A DNA stretch of 64,000 bases from Qipengyuania sphaerica (GTDB lineage Bacteria > Pseudomonadota > Alphaproteobacteria > Sphingomonadales > Sphingomonadaceae), in contig NZ_JAIGNR010000001.1 in NCBI RefSeq assembly GCF_019711595.1, positions 744,001 through 808,000 of the forward strand, in the 5' to 3' direction. Numbering within the stretch: position 1 is the stretch's first letter; each line of letters opens with the position of its first letter. Positions 15,604 through 25,351 of the stretch are shown piece by piece. The position numbers and the translations under genes were made by a program. Under the pieces are notes generated by a model. The model ran no database searches. It was not told the origin of the DNA and was given only the letters and a program-made list of their open reading frames with translations.

Positions 15604-16609
15604 GCGAAGCGCGCCGTGCGGCGATTTCTCCCGCCATACGAAGGGCGGCGATCATCGCGCCGGGATCGGCCTTGCCCTTGCCTGCGATATCGAAGGCCGT
15701 GCCGTGGTCGGGGCTGGTCCGCACGATGGGCAGGCCGAGCGTGACATTGACGCCCTCGTCGAAATCGAGCGCCTTCAGCGGAATCAGCGCCTGGTCGTGA
15801 TACATCGCGATTGCCACGTCATAGGCCTTGCGCGCACGCGGAGTGAAGATTGCATCGCCGGGATGCGGTCCCGTGATGGCGAGACCTTCCTTTTCCAAGC
15901 TCGCGATGGCCGGGCCGATAACGAATTGCTCCTCGTCGCCGAAACGCCCTTCTTCGCCCGCATGCGGGTTGAGCCCGCACACGGCAATACGCGGTTCTTC
16001 GATACCGAAATCTCGCTTCAGCGCCTCGTTGAGAATACGGGCGCGGTGGACGATCAGGTCCTTCGAGATCAGGTCGGGCACTTCGGCCAGCGCGCAGTGC
16101 ACCGTCAACGGGACGGCGCGCAGGCTGGGGCCGGCGAGCATCATCACCGCATCCTCGCGCGGGCGGCCAAAGGCATCGGCGAGGAACTCGGTCTGGCCCG
16201 GCTGGGTGAAGCCGACATGCGCCAGTTCACTCTTCGAAATCGGGGCGGTCACGAGACCGCCAGCTTCGCCGAGCGCAGCACGGCTTGTTGCCTCGACCAG
16301 CGAATTGAGCGCGAGGTGTGCGCCAGTCTCATCGGGAATGCCGGGCCGATATTCGGCATCGAGCGTGCCGAGCACCGGAATGGCGTCTTTCCAGACGTCG
16401 CGCGCGTGCGAGGGATCGAGTATGCGGACGACATCGAGCGCCAGCCCGCGCATTCGCGCCGCCTTGGCGAGTACGTCCCCGCCGCCCACCACGAAGAAAG
16501 GCGACAGGCCCGCCTCGTCGCGGCGCGTCCAGGCTTCGGCGATGATCTCCGGCCCGATCCCGGCCGGATCGCCGAGCGATACAGCCAGTGGCAGCGGGGC
16601 GGGGATCAG
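15596..16609 (-). CDS. pdxA: 4-hydroxythreonine-4-phosphate dehydrogenase, apparent CTG start
   Basis: PdxA oxidises 4-phosphohydroxy-L-threonine in pyridoxal 5'-phosphate synthesis. The conserved N-terminus VSLGDPAGIGPEI lies upstream of the first ATG/GTG/TTG in frame (a GTG at 16492). The only plausible initiation codon that includes it is a CTG at 16609-16607, which overlaps the surA TGA stop as CTGA. An in-frame TAA lies ten codons upstream of the CTG. The 337-residue product has normal family length and contains the metal-site histidine region AMYHDQALIPLK. Truncated translation from the internal GTG would remove the family signature and is unlikely. Confidence 0.88.
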   Translation of the reverse strand: MIPAPLPLAVSLGDPAGIGPEIIAEAWTRRDEAGLSPFFVVGGGDVLAKAARMRGLALDVVRILDPSHARDVWKDAIPVLGTLDAEYRPGIPDETGAHLALNSLVEATSRAALGEAGGLVTAPISKSELAHVGFTQPGQTEFLADAFGRPREDAVMMLAGPSLRAVPLTVHCALAEVPDLISKDLIVHRARILNEALKRDFGIEEPRIAVCGLNPHAGEEGRFGDEEQFVIGPAIASLEKEGLAITGPHPGDAIFTPRARKAYDVAIAMYHDQALIPLKALDFDEGVNVTLGLPIVRTSPDHGTAFDIAGKGKADPGAMIAALRMAGEIAARRASRG

Positions 16610-17949
16610 TTGTACTCGATGTAGGCGTCGTTACGCAGGTCGCGCAGGTAACGCTGGGCGGCCTTGTTGATGCGCTCGTCCTCGAGCTGCGCCATCAGTT
16701 CGTCGAAGTCCGGGCCTTCGGCGACCTGCGGATCGTCACGACCGCACAGCATCAGAACGCGCACGCCTTCCGCCACCGAGCCGAAGGGCGGCGTGGATTC
16801 GCCGACCTGCATGGCGAGGATCACGTTCTGCAGCTGCTCGGGCAGCGAACGGGCGCGGATCTGGTCGTTGGTGACCACGTTGGCGCCCAGCGCAGCAGCG
16901 GTCTCGTCGGCGCTGCCGCAGCCGCGCATGTTCTGGATGCCGCCGAGGAATGTCTGCAGCTTGGCCTCGTTTTCCGCCTGCGAGGCGGACGGATCGAAAC
17001 TGATCTGGATTTGCTTGAGGCTGAGCATCGCGTCGCGCGGATCGGCCATCAGAACCTGTCGCTTGTCGCGCAGATAGACGATCCAGTAGCCGCCGCCGAT
17101 CTGGACCGGGCCGACGAGCTGTCCGGGTTCCATCTGGTCGACGATGGTCTCGAGCGCAGGATCGCCCAGTTGCGGCAGGCGGATCCAGTCGAGGTCGCCG
17201 CCGACAGCCGCAGTCGAAGCTTCGGAAAACTGGCGGGCATAGGCGACGAAGCTGCCGCCCTGGCGCAATTGCTCGACGATCTTCGTGGCGTTGGCCTCGA
17301 CAGCTGCCTGGTTTTCGGGAGTTGCCGAAAGGAAGATTTCCCAGACCCAGTATTCATTGGTGCCCTTGGACGCTTCGAGCCGCTCCATCATCTCGTTGAC
17401 CTCTTCGGCCGAGACGTTGACGAAGAATGCGACCTTCTGGCGCAGTAAGCGCTGCCAGGCGAGTTCGCCCTTGATCTGGCGCTTGAGCGAGGCGGTGGAG
17501 GAGCCGATCGACTGGAGATAGGTCTCCATGTCCTCGACCCGCTGGTCGTTCTGCGCGGCGACCCGGGCAAAGGTCTGGTTTACCTCGGAATCGGAAATGA
17601 CGATCTCTTCGGCCTCGGCAGCCTGGATCTGAAGCGTTTCGTCGATCAGGTTGCGCAGCACCTGTGCGCGCACACGCTGCATTTCCTCCGGCGGGATTTC
17701 CTGCTCGTTGGCATTGACAAGCAGTGCCAGACGCTGGTCGAGGTCGGTGCCGGTAATGACATGACCGTTCACGATTGCGGTCGCGCGGCGCACATTCGGA
17801 TTGGGTTGGGCCAGCATGGTGGGTTGTTCGGGCAGGCCGAGCGTATTTTCTTCCGCCGCGGCACCCTGCGCCACTGCGCCCGGCGCCGACACGGCAAGGC
17901 CGAGTGCGGCGGTGAAACCGAGCAATTTCGATACGATATGTGCGTTCAC
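16606..17949 (-). CDS. surA: Periplasmic peptidyl-prolyl isomerase / chaperone SurA
   Basis: SurA guides outer-membrane proteins such as LptD through the periplasm. The 447-residue product has a signal peptide, a SurA N-domain (QRVRAQVLRNLIDETLQIQAA) and a parvulin-like domain around WEIFLSATPENQ to LVGPVQIGGGYWIVYLRDKR. The GTG at 17949 is preferred because GGGAAG lies about seven bases before it; another GTG seven codons earlier has its GGAG too close. It is flanked by lptD and pdxA in the usual operon. Confidence 0.93.
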   Translation of the reverse strand: MNAHIVSKLLGFTAALGLAVSAPGAVAQGAAAEENTLGLPEQPTMLAQPNPNVRRATAIVNGHVITGTDLDQRLALLVNANEQEIPPEEMQRVRAQVLRNLIDETLQIQAAEAEEIVISDSEVNQTFARVAAQNDQRVEDMETYLQSIGSSTASLKRQIKGELAWQRLLRQKVAFFVNVSAEEVNEMMERLEASKGTNEYWVWEIFLSATPENQAAVEANATKIVEQLRQGGSFVAYARQFSEASTAAVGGDLDWIRLPQLGDPALETIVDQMEPGQLVGPVQIGGGYWIVYLRDKRQVLMADPRDAMLSLKQIQISFDPSASQAENEAKLQTFLGGIQNMRGCGSADETAAALGANVVTNDQIRARSLPEQLQNVILAMQVGESTPPFGSVAEGVRVLMLCGRDDPQVAEGPDFDELMAQLEDERINKAAQRYLRDLRNDAYIEYN

Positions 17950-18075
17950 GCTTATCTTCCCTTGCGGCACCTCCGGGGTGCCCGAATGCGCTGGGGTTTG
18001 GCCTTGCGAGGCTTAACCGTAGCTGATTGGAGCGCGCGGATAGCGCGTTTGACCGGTGCTGCCAACATGTGCGGC

Positions 18076-20445
18076 CTAACGGAAACCCAGATTTTTCAGG
18101 CTGAAGTATAGCTGGAAGGTATCGCCGCGCCGCGCATCACCCGCAGAGATGTAATCGCGCCGCCATGTCGCACCCATTTCCAGGCAGTCGTCCTGGTAGG
18201 CAACGCCCAGCCTTGTGCGGATCGGCTGGAAACCGTCGCTCGACAAGGTGGGGTCTTCCTCGCGGTCGGTGAGGTTGAACACGCCCGACCCGAACATCGA
18301 CCAGTAATTGGCAAAGGCGACACGCACTGCTGCGCGCAATTCCTCGCGGTCCTGCAAATCCTCGATCGTGTCGATATTGCGGTTGAGGCGAAGGTAGCCG
18401 ACTTCCGCATAGGTGCGGCTGGTACCGACCGTCGCATCGAATTCGTTGCGGCGGACGGCGAGGTTGTCCTTGTCGAGCCGGAAGCGGTGCGCGAGCTTGA
18501 GGAAATCGCGATAGCGCACTTCGGTCCGGCCCACGATGTCGCTGACCTTCTCGGAAAGGCCCGTGCCATCGGGGAAGATGTCGCGGTCGGCGTCGAGCCG
18601 GTAGGACTGGCCGATAGTGGTGAAGACCTCGAAACCCGGCCGCCGCAGTCTGTAATCGAAACCGTAGGTGACGCGCGCGCCGTCTTCGACGCGGTCGTAG
18701 CCGGGGAAGCGGTTGAGGGCGAAGAGGTTGGAATCTTCCAGGTCGATCGCCCGCGCATCCTCGTTGGGGATCGCCAGGTTCTTGATCGGCGGGGTGACGA
18801 CGAATTGCACGCGCGGCGTAAACACTTGCTCGCCGCCGAGGAATTCGCTGACCAGTGGCCATTCGAGATCGGCGGCCGCCAGCGCAATCGCGCGCGATTC
18901 CCAACCCTCGTTCCCGCGGTAGGATGGCGTCGGGTTGAGGGCATTGCCATCCGAATGGTAGACATCGCCGCGCACGAGACCGGTCAGGGTAAAGACCTGG
19001 CCAAGGCCGGTTATGCTGCGCCTGCTCCACTGCCCCTGTGCGAAGGCACGCTCGGTTTCCTGCCCCAGCTTGCGCACCACGGCGAGGCTGTTGGCCTGAA
19101 GGTCGATCTTGCCGCCGAGCACGGGCGGTTCGAGGCGATAGCGGAAATCGACCAGCGGCAGGGCGACGGGCACGGTCTTCTGATCCTGGTTGAGGCGCAA
19201 AGTCTGCGTCACCCACCCGGCAACCGAGAAATACGAATTGTCGTCAATCCGCTCGAGATCGAGGTTCGAGCGCAGGCGGTCGTCGCGACTGATGTCGTAA
19301 CGCCGCAGGAAGGTCTTGTCGCTGGCAAGGCGAAGCGAACCGGTCAGGCTCCAGTATTGGTTGAACTGGAACTTGCCGTTGGCGAAGACATAGCCGCGCG
19401 GGTCGGCCTGGCTTGTCGGGACACCCGTAAAGCCGGAAATGCGGCGGCTGTGCGTGGCATATCCGGTTATCTGGTAGGCGCCCTTGTCGGTCAGGTGGCG
19501 CCACTGTGCAGACACCATCGGCGTGGTCTTCGAAAACAGGTAGGCCGAGAGCGTCAGGTCCTTGTTATCGGCCATGCGCACGTAATAGCTGCCCGAAACC
19601 TCGACCCCGTTGCTTTCCGAAATCCTGAGGTCGGGAACGAGAAAGCCCGAGACGCCGCCATCGTCGGTCCGCACCGACAGGCCGGGAAGCGGGATGAGCC
19701 GCTGGCCGAACAGCTCGAGATAGGCGCCCCGGAAACTGACCTTCGCCTTGGACGGGTCGTAGATCACGCGGTCGGCGGTGATGCGCCAGCTCGGGTCCTT
19801 GTTGCAGCCTTCGGGAGTGACCACGGCGCAGGCGCTGTAAGCGGCCTGTTCCAGCTCGATCGTCCCGTCGCTCTCGCGCACGCCCTTGTTGGCGGCGAGG
19901 CGGCCACCCTGGCGCAGCGCGAGCAGCAGGTCTTCCATCGCCCCAGCCTCGAACTCGTCGGTCAATTCCACGCGCTCGGTGTAAAGCTGGTTGCCGTTTT
20001 CATCGACGAAGCGGACATTGCCGCTGGCGATGATCACGCCAGTGCGCTGGCTCCAGCTGACGCTGTCGGCACGTAGTGAGCGGTCGCCCGACTGCATGAT
20101 GACATCGCCTTCTGCCGTGGTGACATCGGCATCGGAATCGTAGCTGAGGATATCCGCCTCGAATGCGATCTGCCGCTCGCCCGCCGCATTGAATTCGGGC
20201 GGGGGCAGGCCGGGTTCGTCCTCGCTGGCGATGACGACCGCGCCATCGGCATCGAGAACTACTTCTTCGGGCGGAGCAGGAAGATCGCTCGCATCCTCGC
20301 CTTCGGGCTGCTCGACCGTTCCCGTGCCCGTGGCTGCGCCGTCCTGCGCCAAGGATGGGGCGGCAGCCATCAGCGCCAGCACCGCGCTCGCGGTGCCGAA
20401 CAGGCGGAAAGCAGCATTGGCAGAGCTGGCGCGGCCCTTTTGCAT
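18076..20445 (-). CDS. lptD: LPS-assembly outer-membrane protein LptD
   Basis: LptD is the beta-barrel that inserts lipopolysaccharide into the outer leaflet. The 789-residue product has a signal peptide ending SLAQ, a Pro/Glu-rich linker, then the N-terminal OstA/jellyroll part (AFEADILSYDSDADVTTAEGDV). The barrel runs from around GVSGFLVPDLRISESNG to the terminal LYFSLKNLGFR, whose final aromatic/Arg pattern suits Bam recognition. An open frame of 132 codons before the ATG at 20445 has no protein character. It heads lptD-surA-pdxA-rsmA. Confidence 0.95.
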   Translation of the reverse strand: MQKGRASSANAAFRLFGTASAVLALMAAAPSLAQDGAATGTGTVEQPEGEDASDLPAPPEEVVLDADGAVVIASEDEPGLPPPEFNAAGERQIAFEADILSYDSDADVTTAEGDVIMQSGDRSLRADSVSWSQRTGVIIASGNVRFVDENGNQLYTERVELTDEFEAGAMEDLLLALRQGGRLAANKGVRESDGTIELEQAAYSACAVVTPEGCNKDPSWRITADRVIYDPSKAKVSFRGAYLELFGQRLIPLPGLSVRTDDGGVSGFLVPDLRISESNGVEVSGSYYVRMADNKDLTLSAYLFSKTTPMVSAQWRHLTDKGAYQITGYATHSRRISGFTGVPTSQADPRGYVFANGKFQFNQYWSLTGSLRLASDKTFLRRYDISRDDRLRSNLDLERIDDNSYFSVAGWVTQTLRLNQDQKTVPVALPLVDFRYRLEPPVLGGKIDLQANSLAVVRKLGQETERAFAQGQWSRRSITGLGQVFTLTGLVRGDVYHSDGNALNPTPSYRGNEGWESRAIALAAADLEWPLVSEFLGGEQVFTPRVQFVVTPPIKNLAIPNEDARAIDLEDSNLFALNRFPGYDRVEDGARVTYGFDYRLRRPGFEVFTTIGQSYRLDADRDIFPDGTGLSEKVSDIVGRTEVRYRDFLKLAHRFRLDKDNLAVRRNEFDATVGTSRTYAEVGYLRLNRNIDTIEDLQDREELRAAVRVAFANYWSMFGSGVFNLTDREEDPTLSSDGFQPIRTRLGVAYQDDCLEMGATWRRDYISAGDARRGDTFQLYFSLKNLGFR

Positions 20446-20545
20446 GGCTTGCCTATCGCACCGGCCATCCCTAAGCGCAATCGCGTTCAAGCGGGCGGCC
20501 CGGGTTGCGGGCGACAGTCCGTCAGTCAAGTATTCGGGAGATCCC

Positions 20546-22003
20546 ATGAAAATCCAGTTCAGCCAGTCCCGTCCGCAAGGCGCGCGCCTCATTGCGCATG
20601 TGGTCGACAAGGGCAAGCTTCCTGCTGCAACCAATGCCGCAATGCGCGCCGGTGCCGAGGCCGCCCGCTTCAAGGGCAATGCCGGCCAGACCTTCGACGG
20701 CTTCGTCGAGGATGGAGACACCGTGGCCCGTCTCGCGATTGCAGGGGCTGGCGACAAGAACGACGAGGCACGCCTCGCCAATCTGGAAAAGGCAGGCGCG
20801 GCGCTGGCCGGCAAATACCAGTCGACCGGCGATGCCGACATGGTGCTCGACCTGTCCGAAAGCGGACTGTCGGCAGACGAAGCAGCGCACGTCCTGCTTG
20901 GCCTGCGCCTGCGTAACTGGCGTTATGACATCTATCGCACCAAGCTGAAGGACGAGCAGAAGATCACGCTCGAGAGCGTCACCGTGGTGGGCGCGCCCGA
21001 AGGTATCGAAGCGGCATGGGCAGATGCAGCGGCGCTGGCCGATGGCGTCGAACTGACCCGCGAACTCGTGACCGAGCCGGCCAATATCATCTACCCCGAA
21101 AGCTTCGTCGAGCGCGTCAAGCAGCGCTTCGAAGGAACCGAGGCGGAAATCATCGTGCTCGACGAAAAGCAGATGACCGACATGGGCATGGGTTCGCTGC
21201 TCGGCGTGGGGCAGGGCTCCGCGCGCGAATCGCGCATCCTCGCCATCCGCTGGAACGGCGGCGGCAGCGAGGCCCCGACCGCTTTCGTCGGCAAGGGCGT
21301 GACCTTCGACACCGGCGGCATCTCGATCAAGCCGGGACCCGGCATGGAAGACATGAAGTGGGACATGGGCGGCGCCGGCGCGGTGGCGGGCGGCATGCTC
21401 GCTCTGGTCAAGCGCAAGGCCAAGGCCAATGTCGTGGGCGTGATGGGCCTCGTCGAGAACATGCCCGACGGCAATGCACAGCGCCCGGGTGATGTGGTCA
21501 CCTCGATGAGCGGCCAGACCATCGAAATCCTCAACACGGATGCCGAAGGCCGCCTGGTTCTCGCCGATGCGCTGCACTGGACGCAGGAGGAATTCCAGCC
21601 GAGCCGCATCGTCGATTTCGCCACGCTGACCGGCGCGATCATTATCGCGCTCGGCCATGAGTATGCAGGCCTCTTCTCGAATAACGACCAGCTTTCGAAG
21701 GACCTTGCCGATGCAGGCGAGGCGACCGGCGACAAGGTCTGGCGCATGCCGGTGGGCAAGGCCTACGACAAGCTGATCGACTCGCCCATCGCCGATATGA
21801 AGAACATCGGCGGCAAGGGCGCAGGCTCGATCACCGCCGCGCAGTTCCTCCAGCGCTTCATCGCCGACGATACGCCCTGGGCGCATATCGACATCGCCGG
21901 CATGGCCTGGTCGGACAAGCCGGGCCGCACCTGGGGCAAGGGCGCCACGGGCTACGGCGTGCGCCTGATCGACCGGCTGATCTCCGACACGGCAGAAGGC
22001 TGA
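20546..22003 (+). CDS. pepA: Leucyl aminopeptidase (M17), PepA
   Basis: This M17 di-metal aminopeptidase of 485 residues removes N-terminal residues in the cytoplasm. The C-terminal catalytic domain contains GKGVTFDTGGISIKP with the metal ligands and the signature NTDAEGRLVLADAL with the catalytic arginine. The ATG at 20546 matches the start of the family; longer in-frame extensions run antisense to lptD. It is divergent from lptD with a gap of 100 bases. Confidence 0.97.
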   Translation: MKIQFSQSRPQGARLIAHVVDKGKLPAATNAAMRAGAEAARFKGNAGQTFDGFVEDGDTVARLAIAGAGDKNDEARLANLEKAGAALAGKYQSTGDADMVLDLSESGLSADEAAHVLLGLRLRNWRYDIYRTKLKDEQKITLESVTVVGAPEGIEAAWADAAALADGVELTRELVTEPANIIYPESFVERVKQRFEGTEAEIIVLDEKQMTDMGMGSLLGVGQGSARESRILAIRWNGGGSEAPTAFVGKGVTFDTGGISIKPGPGMEDMKWDMGGAGAVAGGMLALVKRKAKANVVGVMGLVENMPDGNAQRPGDVVTSMSGQTIEILNTDAEGRLVLADALHWTQEEFQPSRIVDFATLTGAIIIALGHEYAGLFSNNDQLSKDLADAGEATGDKVWRMPVGKAYDKLIDSPIADMKNIGGKGAGSITAAQFLQRFIADDTPWAHIDIAGMAWSDKPGRTWGKGATGYGVRLIDRLISDTAEG

Positions 22004-22018
22004 CCGGAAACCCGCGTC

Positions 22019-22171
22019 ATGGCGAAGATGAGGCGCAAGGCAGACCTTCCGACCAAGGTCTGCGCCACTTGCGGTCTCACCTTCGCCTGGCGCAAGAAAT
22101 GGGCGCGCGACTGGGACGAAGTGCGCTATTGCTCCGAGAGGTGCAGGCGGAATAAGTCTGGCGTTCAATGA
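22019..22171 (+). CDS. DUF2256 zinc-ribbon-like small protein
   Basis: The 50-residue product has CATC near residue 15 and CSERC near residue 38, with the aromatic [14 protein letters not shown] between. This is the DUF2256 pattern seen in small putative zinc proteins. Its stop overlaps the holC start as ATGA. It lies 15 bases after pepA and is too short for most gene finders. Confidence 0.88.
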   Translation: MAKMRRKADLPTKVCATCGLTFAWRKKWARDWDEVRYCSERCRRNKSGVQ

Positions 22172-22611
22172 CCCGCGTCGATTTCTATCAATTGAGCCGT
22201 GACCCGGTGGCTGTCACAGTGGCCAAACTCGCCCGCAAGGTCCTGCAGGCGGGGGAGCGGCTGGTGGTGGTCGCAGAAGACGACGGATTGCGTGAAGCGC
22301 TTTCCAAGACATTGTGGGAGCAGGGTGGAGGCAGTTTCCTCGCCCATGGCCCGGCAGACGGCCCGCACGCCGCGCGCCAGCCGATCCTTATTTCCGGCGG
22401 CTGCGACGCGCCGAACGAAGCGCGCATGGCCATTCTTGCCGACGGCAAATGGCGCGAAGAGGCAGCCAGGTTCGACCGCACCATGTTGCTCTTCGATGCC
22501 GAAGCGACCGATGCGGCGCGAGGCCTGTGGCGCGATCTGGCGGCGCGGGACGAGATCGACAACCGCATCTTCAAGCAGACCCCTGAGGGGGGCTGGCGCG
22601 AAGGGCGCTGA
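22168..22611 (+). CDS. holC: DNA polymerase III subunit chi
   Basis: HolC, 147 residues, binds SSB and the psi subunit in the clamp-loader complex. The family pattern [44 protein letters not shown] and a terminal FRDL-like region ([11 protein letters not shown]) are present. pepA-holC adjacency is common in proteobacteria and supports the call. The start overlaps the DUF2256 stop. Confidence 0.92.
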   Translation: MTRVDFYQLSRDPVAVTVAKLARKVLQAGERLVVVAEDDGLREALSKTLWEQGGGSFLAHGPADGPHAARQPILISGGCDAPNEARMAILADGKWREEAARFDRTMLLFDAEATDAARGLWRDLAARDEIDNRIFKQTPEGGWREGR

Positions 22612-22651
22612 ACTTTCAGGAACTTGAGACAGTCTCACCCGTCGATTGGGC

Positions 22652-23170
22652 ATGAGATACCTGCGTGCCATCCTTGTAGTCCCCGTACTCGTTTTGTCAG
22701 CCTGCAATAAGGCCGATGACGCAGGCGAGGCTTCGACGGAAAGCGAAATGGCAGAGCCCGTCGGGTCCTACGATATCGATCCTCAGACGGGAGAAATTCG
22801 CGCAACGCACACCGATGCGGCCGGAATTACCACCACCATGCGCGCCGGAGAGGCCGTAGAGGCGCGCTTTCCGGAGCCTTTCACTGCCTATCCTTCGGCG
22901 AAGATCACCAACACTACGCGCGTCGAACAGGGTGAGGGCGCCTTCGTCACAGTCGAATTTACCTCACCCGATCCGCGCAAGCAGATCGTCGAATTCTACC
23001 GCGCGCAGGCGAAGGAGGCCGGGATCGATCCCGATATCGAGATCGATGGCGGGGAGACGACCACGCTCGGAGGCGAAAATCTCGATGTGAAAACCAGCTT
23101 CGCGCTCCAGGTCACCCGGGTCGGCGATGTCACGGAGGGCCAGCTTTCGGTCGCCAGCGGCTTCGACTAA
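22652..23170 (+). CDS. Lipoprotein of unknown function
   Basis: The 172-residue product has a lipoprotein signal ending LSAC, an acidic low-complexity linker ([17 protein letters not shown]), and a beta-rich body containing [38 protein letters not shown] do not recognise the family; the body has the look of a small secreted adaptor. The ATG at 22652 is used; a TTG two codons upstream is possible. It stands between holC and ndk. Confidence 0.78.
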   Translation: MRYLRAILVVPVLVLSACNKADDAGEASTESEMAEPVGSYDIDPQTGEIRATHTDAAGITTTMRAGEAVEARFPEPFTAYPSAKITNTTRVEQGEGAFVTVEFTSPDPRKQIVEFYRAQAKEAGIDPDIEIDGGETTTLGGENLDVKTSFALQVTRVGDVTEGQLSVASGFD

Positions 23171-23258
23171 TCCTTGCTCGCGCGCGCGCACGGCGCTAGG
23201 GGCGCGCGCGAGAACTCTCTCCCCCGATAAAACACGCAATTCGCAAGGAACACATGTC

Positions 23259-23681
23259 ATGGCGGTTACCCGCACCTTTTCGATCATCAAGCCCGATGCC
23301 ACCCGCCGCAACCTGACCGGCGCCGTCACCAAGATGCTCGAAGACGCCGGCCTGCGCGTCGTCGCATCGAAGCGCATCCAGATGACCCGCGAACAGGCCG
23401 AAGGCTTCTACGCGGTCCACAAGGAACGCCCCTTCTTCGGTGAACTGGTCGACTTCATGATCTCGGGTCCGGTCGTCGTGCAGGTCCTCGAAGGCGAAGA
23501 CGCCGTGAAGGCCAACCGCGATGTGATGGGCGCCACCAATCCGGCCGATGCCGACGAAGGCACCATCCGCAAGACCTATGCGGAATCGATCGAAGCGAAC
23601 TCGGTCCACGGTTCGGACAGCGACGAGAATGCGAAGATCGAAATCGACTTCTTCTTCGACGAAAGCGAACTCGTCGGCTGA
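23259..23681 (+). CDS. ndk: Nucleoside diphosphate kinase
   Basis: Ndk exchanges terminal phosphates between nucleoside di- and triphosphates through a phosphohistidine. The 140-residue length is canonical; [12 protein letters not shown], the segment [13 protein letters not shown] and the active-site histidine in NSVHGSDS are intact. AAGGA before 23259 gives the start; an out-of-frame ATG five bases upstream is ignored. Confidence 0.98.
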   Translation: MAVTRTFSIIKPDATRRNLTGAVTKMLEDAGLRVVASKRIQMTREQAEGFYAVHKERPFFGELVDFMISGPVVVQVLEGEDAVKANRDVMGATNPADADEGTIRKTYAESIEANSVHGSDSDENAKIEIDFFFDESELVG

Positions 23682-23741
23682 TTATCATTTGATAACAGCT
23701 GTTTGGGGATAAAATTCCTAAACAAAACAAATGAGTTAGCG

Positions 23742-23774
23742 AACGGGCGCATCCTTTGTTAGGGTGCGCCCGTT
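23742..23774 (+). terminator. Strong stem-loop, ndk terminator or translational control hairpin
   Basis: AACGGGCGCA and TGCGCCCGTT pair perfectly and the stem extends to 13 base pairs through a G-U pair, with a seven-base loop. The next base is the ATG of the following gene, whose first codons contain a TTTT run. It can be read as a rho-independent terminator for ndk. Confidence 0.6.
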
Positions 23775-24164
23775 ATGGTTTTCGGGTCGCTCCTTCCCAA
23801 ACGTCCTCGCAAGGTGCGTGAACAGCACGTGCGCGAGATGGCGGAGGCGCTGAATGCGCTCGACTACGAGCGTCTGCAGAAGATCGCGTCGGAAGACCTG
23901 ACCATATTCAATGCGCGCAGCGGTTCGAGCAACGGTCTTGATGCCTTCATCGAGAAAGACCGGAAATTCCGGGAGCAGGCCGGCCGCCCGCAAATCATCA
24001 TTGAGGACCTGATCCATCATGATGACGAGATTCTGGTGAGCGGCCAGCTAGAGAGCAAGCATGCCGACGTCGGTGGTCCGACCATGTGGCGTGTCGAATT
24101 CGACGGGCCGCTGATCCGCCGGATCGAGATTACGCGCACCGAGCTGCGCGCTCACGACGCCTAG
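23775..24164 (+). CDS. NTF2/SnoaL-like protein
   Basis: The 129-residue product begins RKVREQHVREMAEALNALDYERLQKIASEDLTIFNA and continues with a beta-rich half, the layout of an NTF2/SnoaL-like cone fold. No catalytic residues can be assigned. The ATG at 23775 abuts a 13-base-pair stem and has no visible ribosome binding site. A later start (GTG near codon 14 or ATG at codon 22) is therefore possible. The 3' end overlaps the convergent sulfotransferase gene by four bases. Confidence 0.7.
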   Translation: MVFGSLLPKRPRKVREQHVREMAEALNALDYERLQKIASEDLTIFNARSGSSNGLDAFIEKDRKFREQAGRPQIIIEDLIHHDDEILVSGQLESKHADVGGPTMWRVEFDGPLIRRIEITRTELRAHDA

Positions 24165-25351
24165 ACCGCGAATTCATCCATTTGGTTTTTGTGCTTTGCG
24201 TGCGAGTCCCCGCGCGCGCGCGTTAGTTCGTCTTCCATCGCAGTATTCGCCGCTGCCGTGAATTCGAGGCTCAACTGGCGATAGGCTTTTGTTATGGTCC
24301 CTAGCCAGTCCGAATTGAGATCGTCGAACGCGATGGTTGCAGCGGGATTGGGATGGGCGGACAGGGCCGATTCCATCCGCCTTTCGCGCAGGGAGAGTTT
24401 GCGCGACCACTCGCGTTCTAGTGCTTCGATATCTCGCATCTCGCTTTGGAACGCCATCTGGCTCGCGACCATCGATACGCTGCTGGCGAGGACCTCGTCG
24501 TGCGCCCTTTCGCATCGCACTATCCGTGCTTCGGGGAATTGCTCGAGCAAGGCCGGCAGGTCCTCGGCGAATTGCGGGCATTTGAGCACCCGCGGCTTGT
24601 CCGCGTTGCCATGTGCGGCCGCGTCGGTGCGCAGTATGCGGGCAAATTCCCGGTAGACCGGCGCAGCGTCGCGCTGCTCGCTGAAGGCGACAAACGAGGG
24701 GATGCGCCACTGCGCCTCGAAGGAAGCCGGTGACAATGCCGCTGCCAGCCAGCCGATTTCCTCGTCCGTGCGAGTCGCGCCGAAGGGATGTAGCGTTTCC
24801 AGCCAGGGATTGACCTTGCGCGCCATGAACAGGGCTGCGCGGGCCTTGAGCGGGCGCAGGTCGGGTGTAGCCGGGACGGGATCGTGACTATCGCAGAACC
24901 GCGTGCCCGCGTGATGCGGGTCGGCGGCAAGCAGGCGCTGCATCCTCGTCGTGCCGCTGCGCATCTGGCCGAGCACAATGATCGGAGGCGCGATCTGCGT
25001 GGCAGCAAGCCCGGGTTCCTCGCGCCACAACCGGCCCAGCGCGTGGCGCTTGCGGATCGCGTTCTTGAGCTGCCCGTAGGCCATGGTGTGACCCAGGGCA
25101 TTGAGCTGCGCCTCGTCGCGCAAGGCCGCGCAGAGCTTCTCCAGCCTGAGGCGAAAGTCGGCGACATCCTCGGCGCTACGGATCGAGATTTCATCGTCCG
25201 CGGTGAAGCCTTTCGCGCCGAGCTCCCAAAGGTAATCCGGCTCCAGCGGCGGCTTCTCGTCCCAGCCGCGCCGCCATACCTTCTCGATCAGCTCGCTGGC
25301 GCGCTCTGCGAAACGGGAGCGCACAAAAGGATGCGGGCGTGGGGGGATCAC
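24161..25351 (-). CDS. Sulfotransferase-family protein
   Basis: The 396-residue protein has the 5'-phosphosulfate-binding motif as GQMRSGTTRMQRLLAADP and a later VRCERAHDEVLASSVSM region that fits the 3'-phosphate-binding segment of PAPS-dependent sulfotransferases. The acceptor is unknown. It starts at a GTG (25351) overlapping the stop of the 69-residue membrane protein as GTGA. A long open frame upstream of that is spurious. It belongs to the purM-purN transcript. Confidence 0.85.
   Translation of the reverse strand: MIPPRPHPFVRSRFAERASELIEKVWRRGWDEKPPLEPDYLWELGAKGFTADDEISIRSAEDVADFRLRLEKLCAALRDEAQLNALGHTMAYGQLKNAIRKRHALGRLWREEPGLAATQIAPPIIVLGQMRSGTTRMQRLLAADPHHAGTRFCDSHDPVPATPDLRPLKARAALFMARKVNPWLETLHPFGATRTDEEIGWLAAALSPASFEAQWRIPSFVAFSEQRDAAPVYREFARILRTDAAAHGNADKPRVLKCPQFAEDLPALLEQFPEARIVRCERAHDEVLASSVSMVASQMAFQSEMRDIEALEREWSRKLSLRERRMESALSAHPNPAATIAFDDLNSDWLGTITKAYRQLSLEFTAAANTAMEDELTRARGDSHAKHKNQMDEFAV

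Noticed and set aside
16492-16494. GTG as pdxA start
   Set aside because: It would remove the conserved VSLGDPAGIGPEI segment, needed for the fold; see the CTG start.
20446-20841. 132-codon N-terminal extension of lptD
   Set aside because: The signal peptide begins at the ATG at 20445; the extension overlaps pepA antisense and has no lptD similarity.
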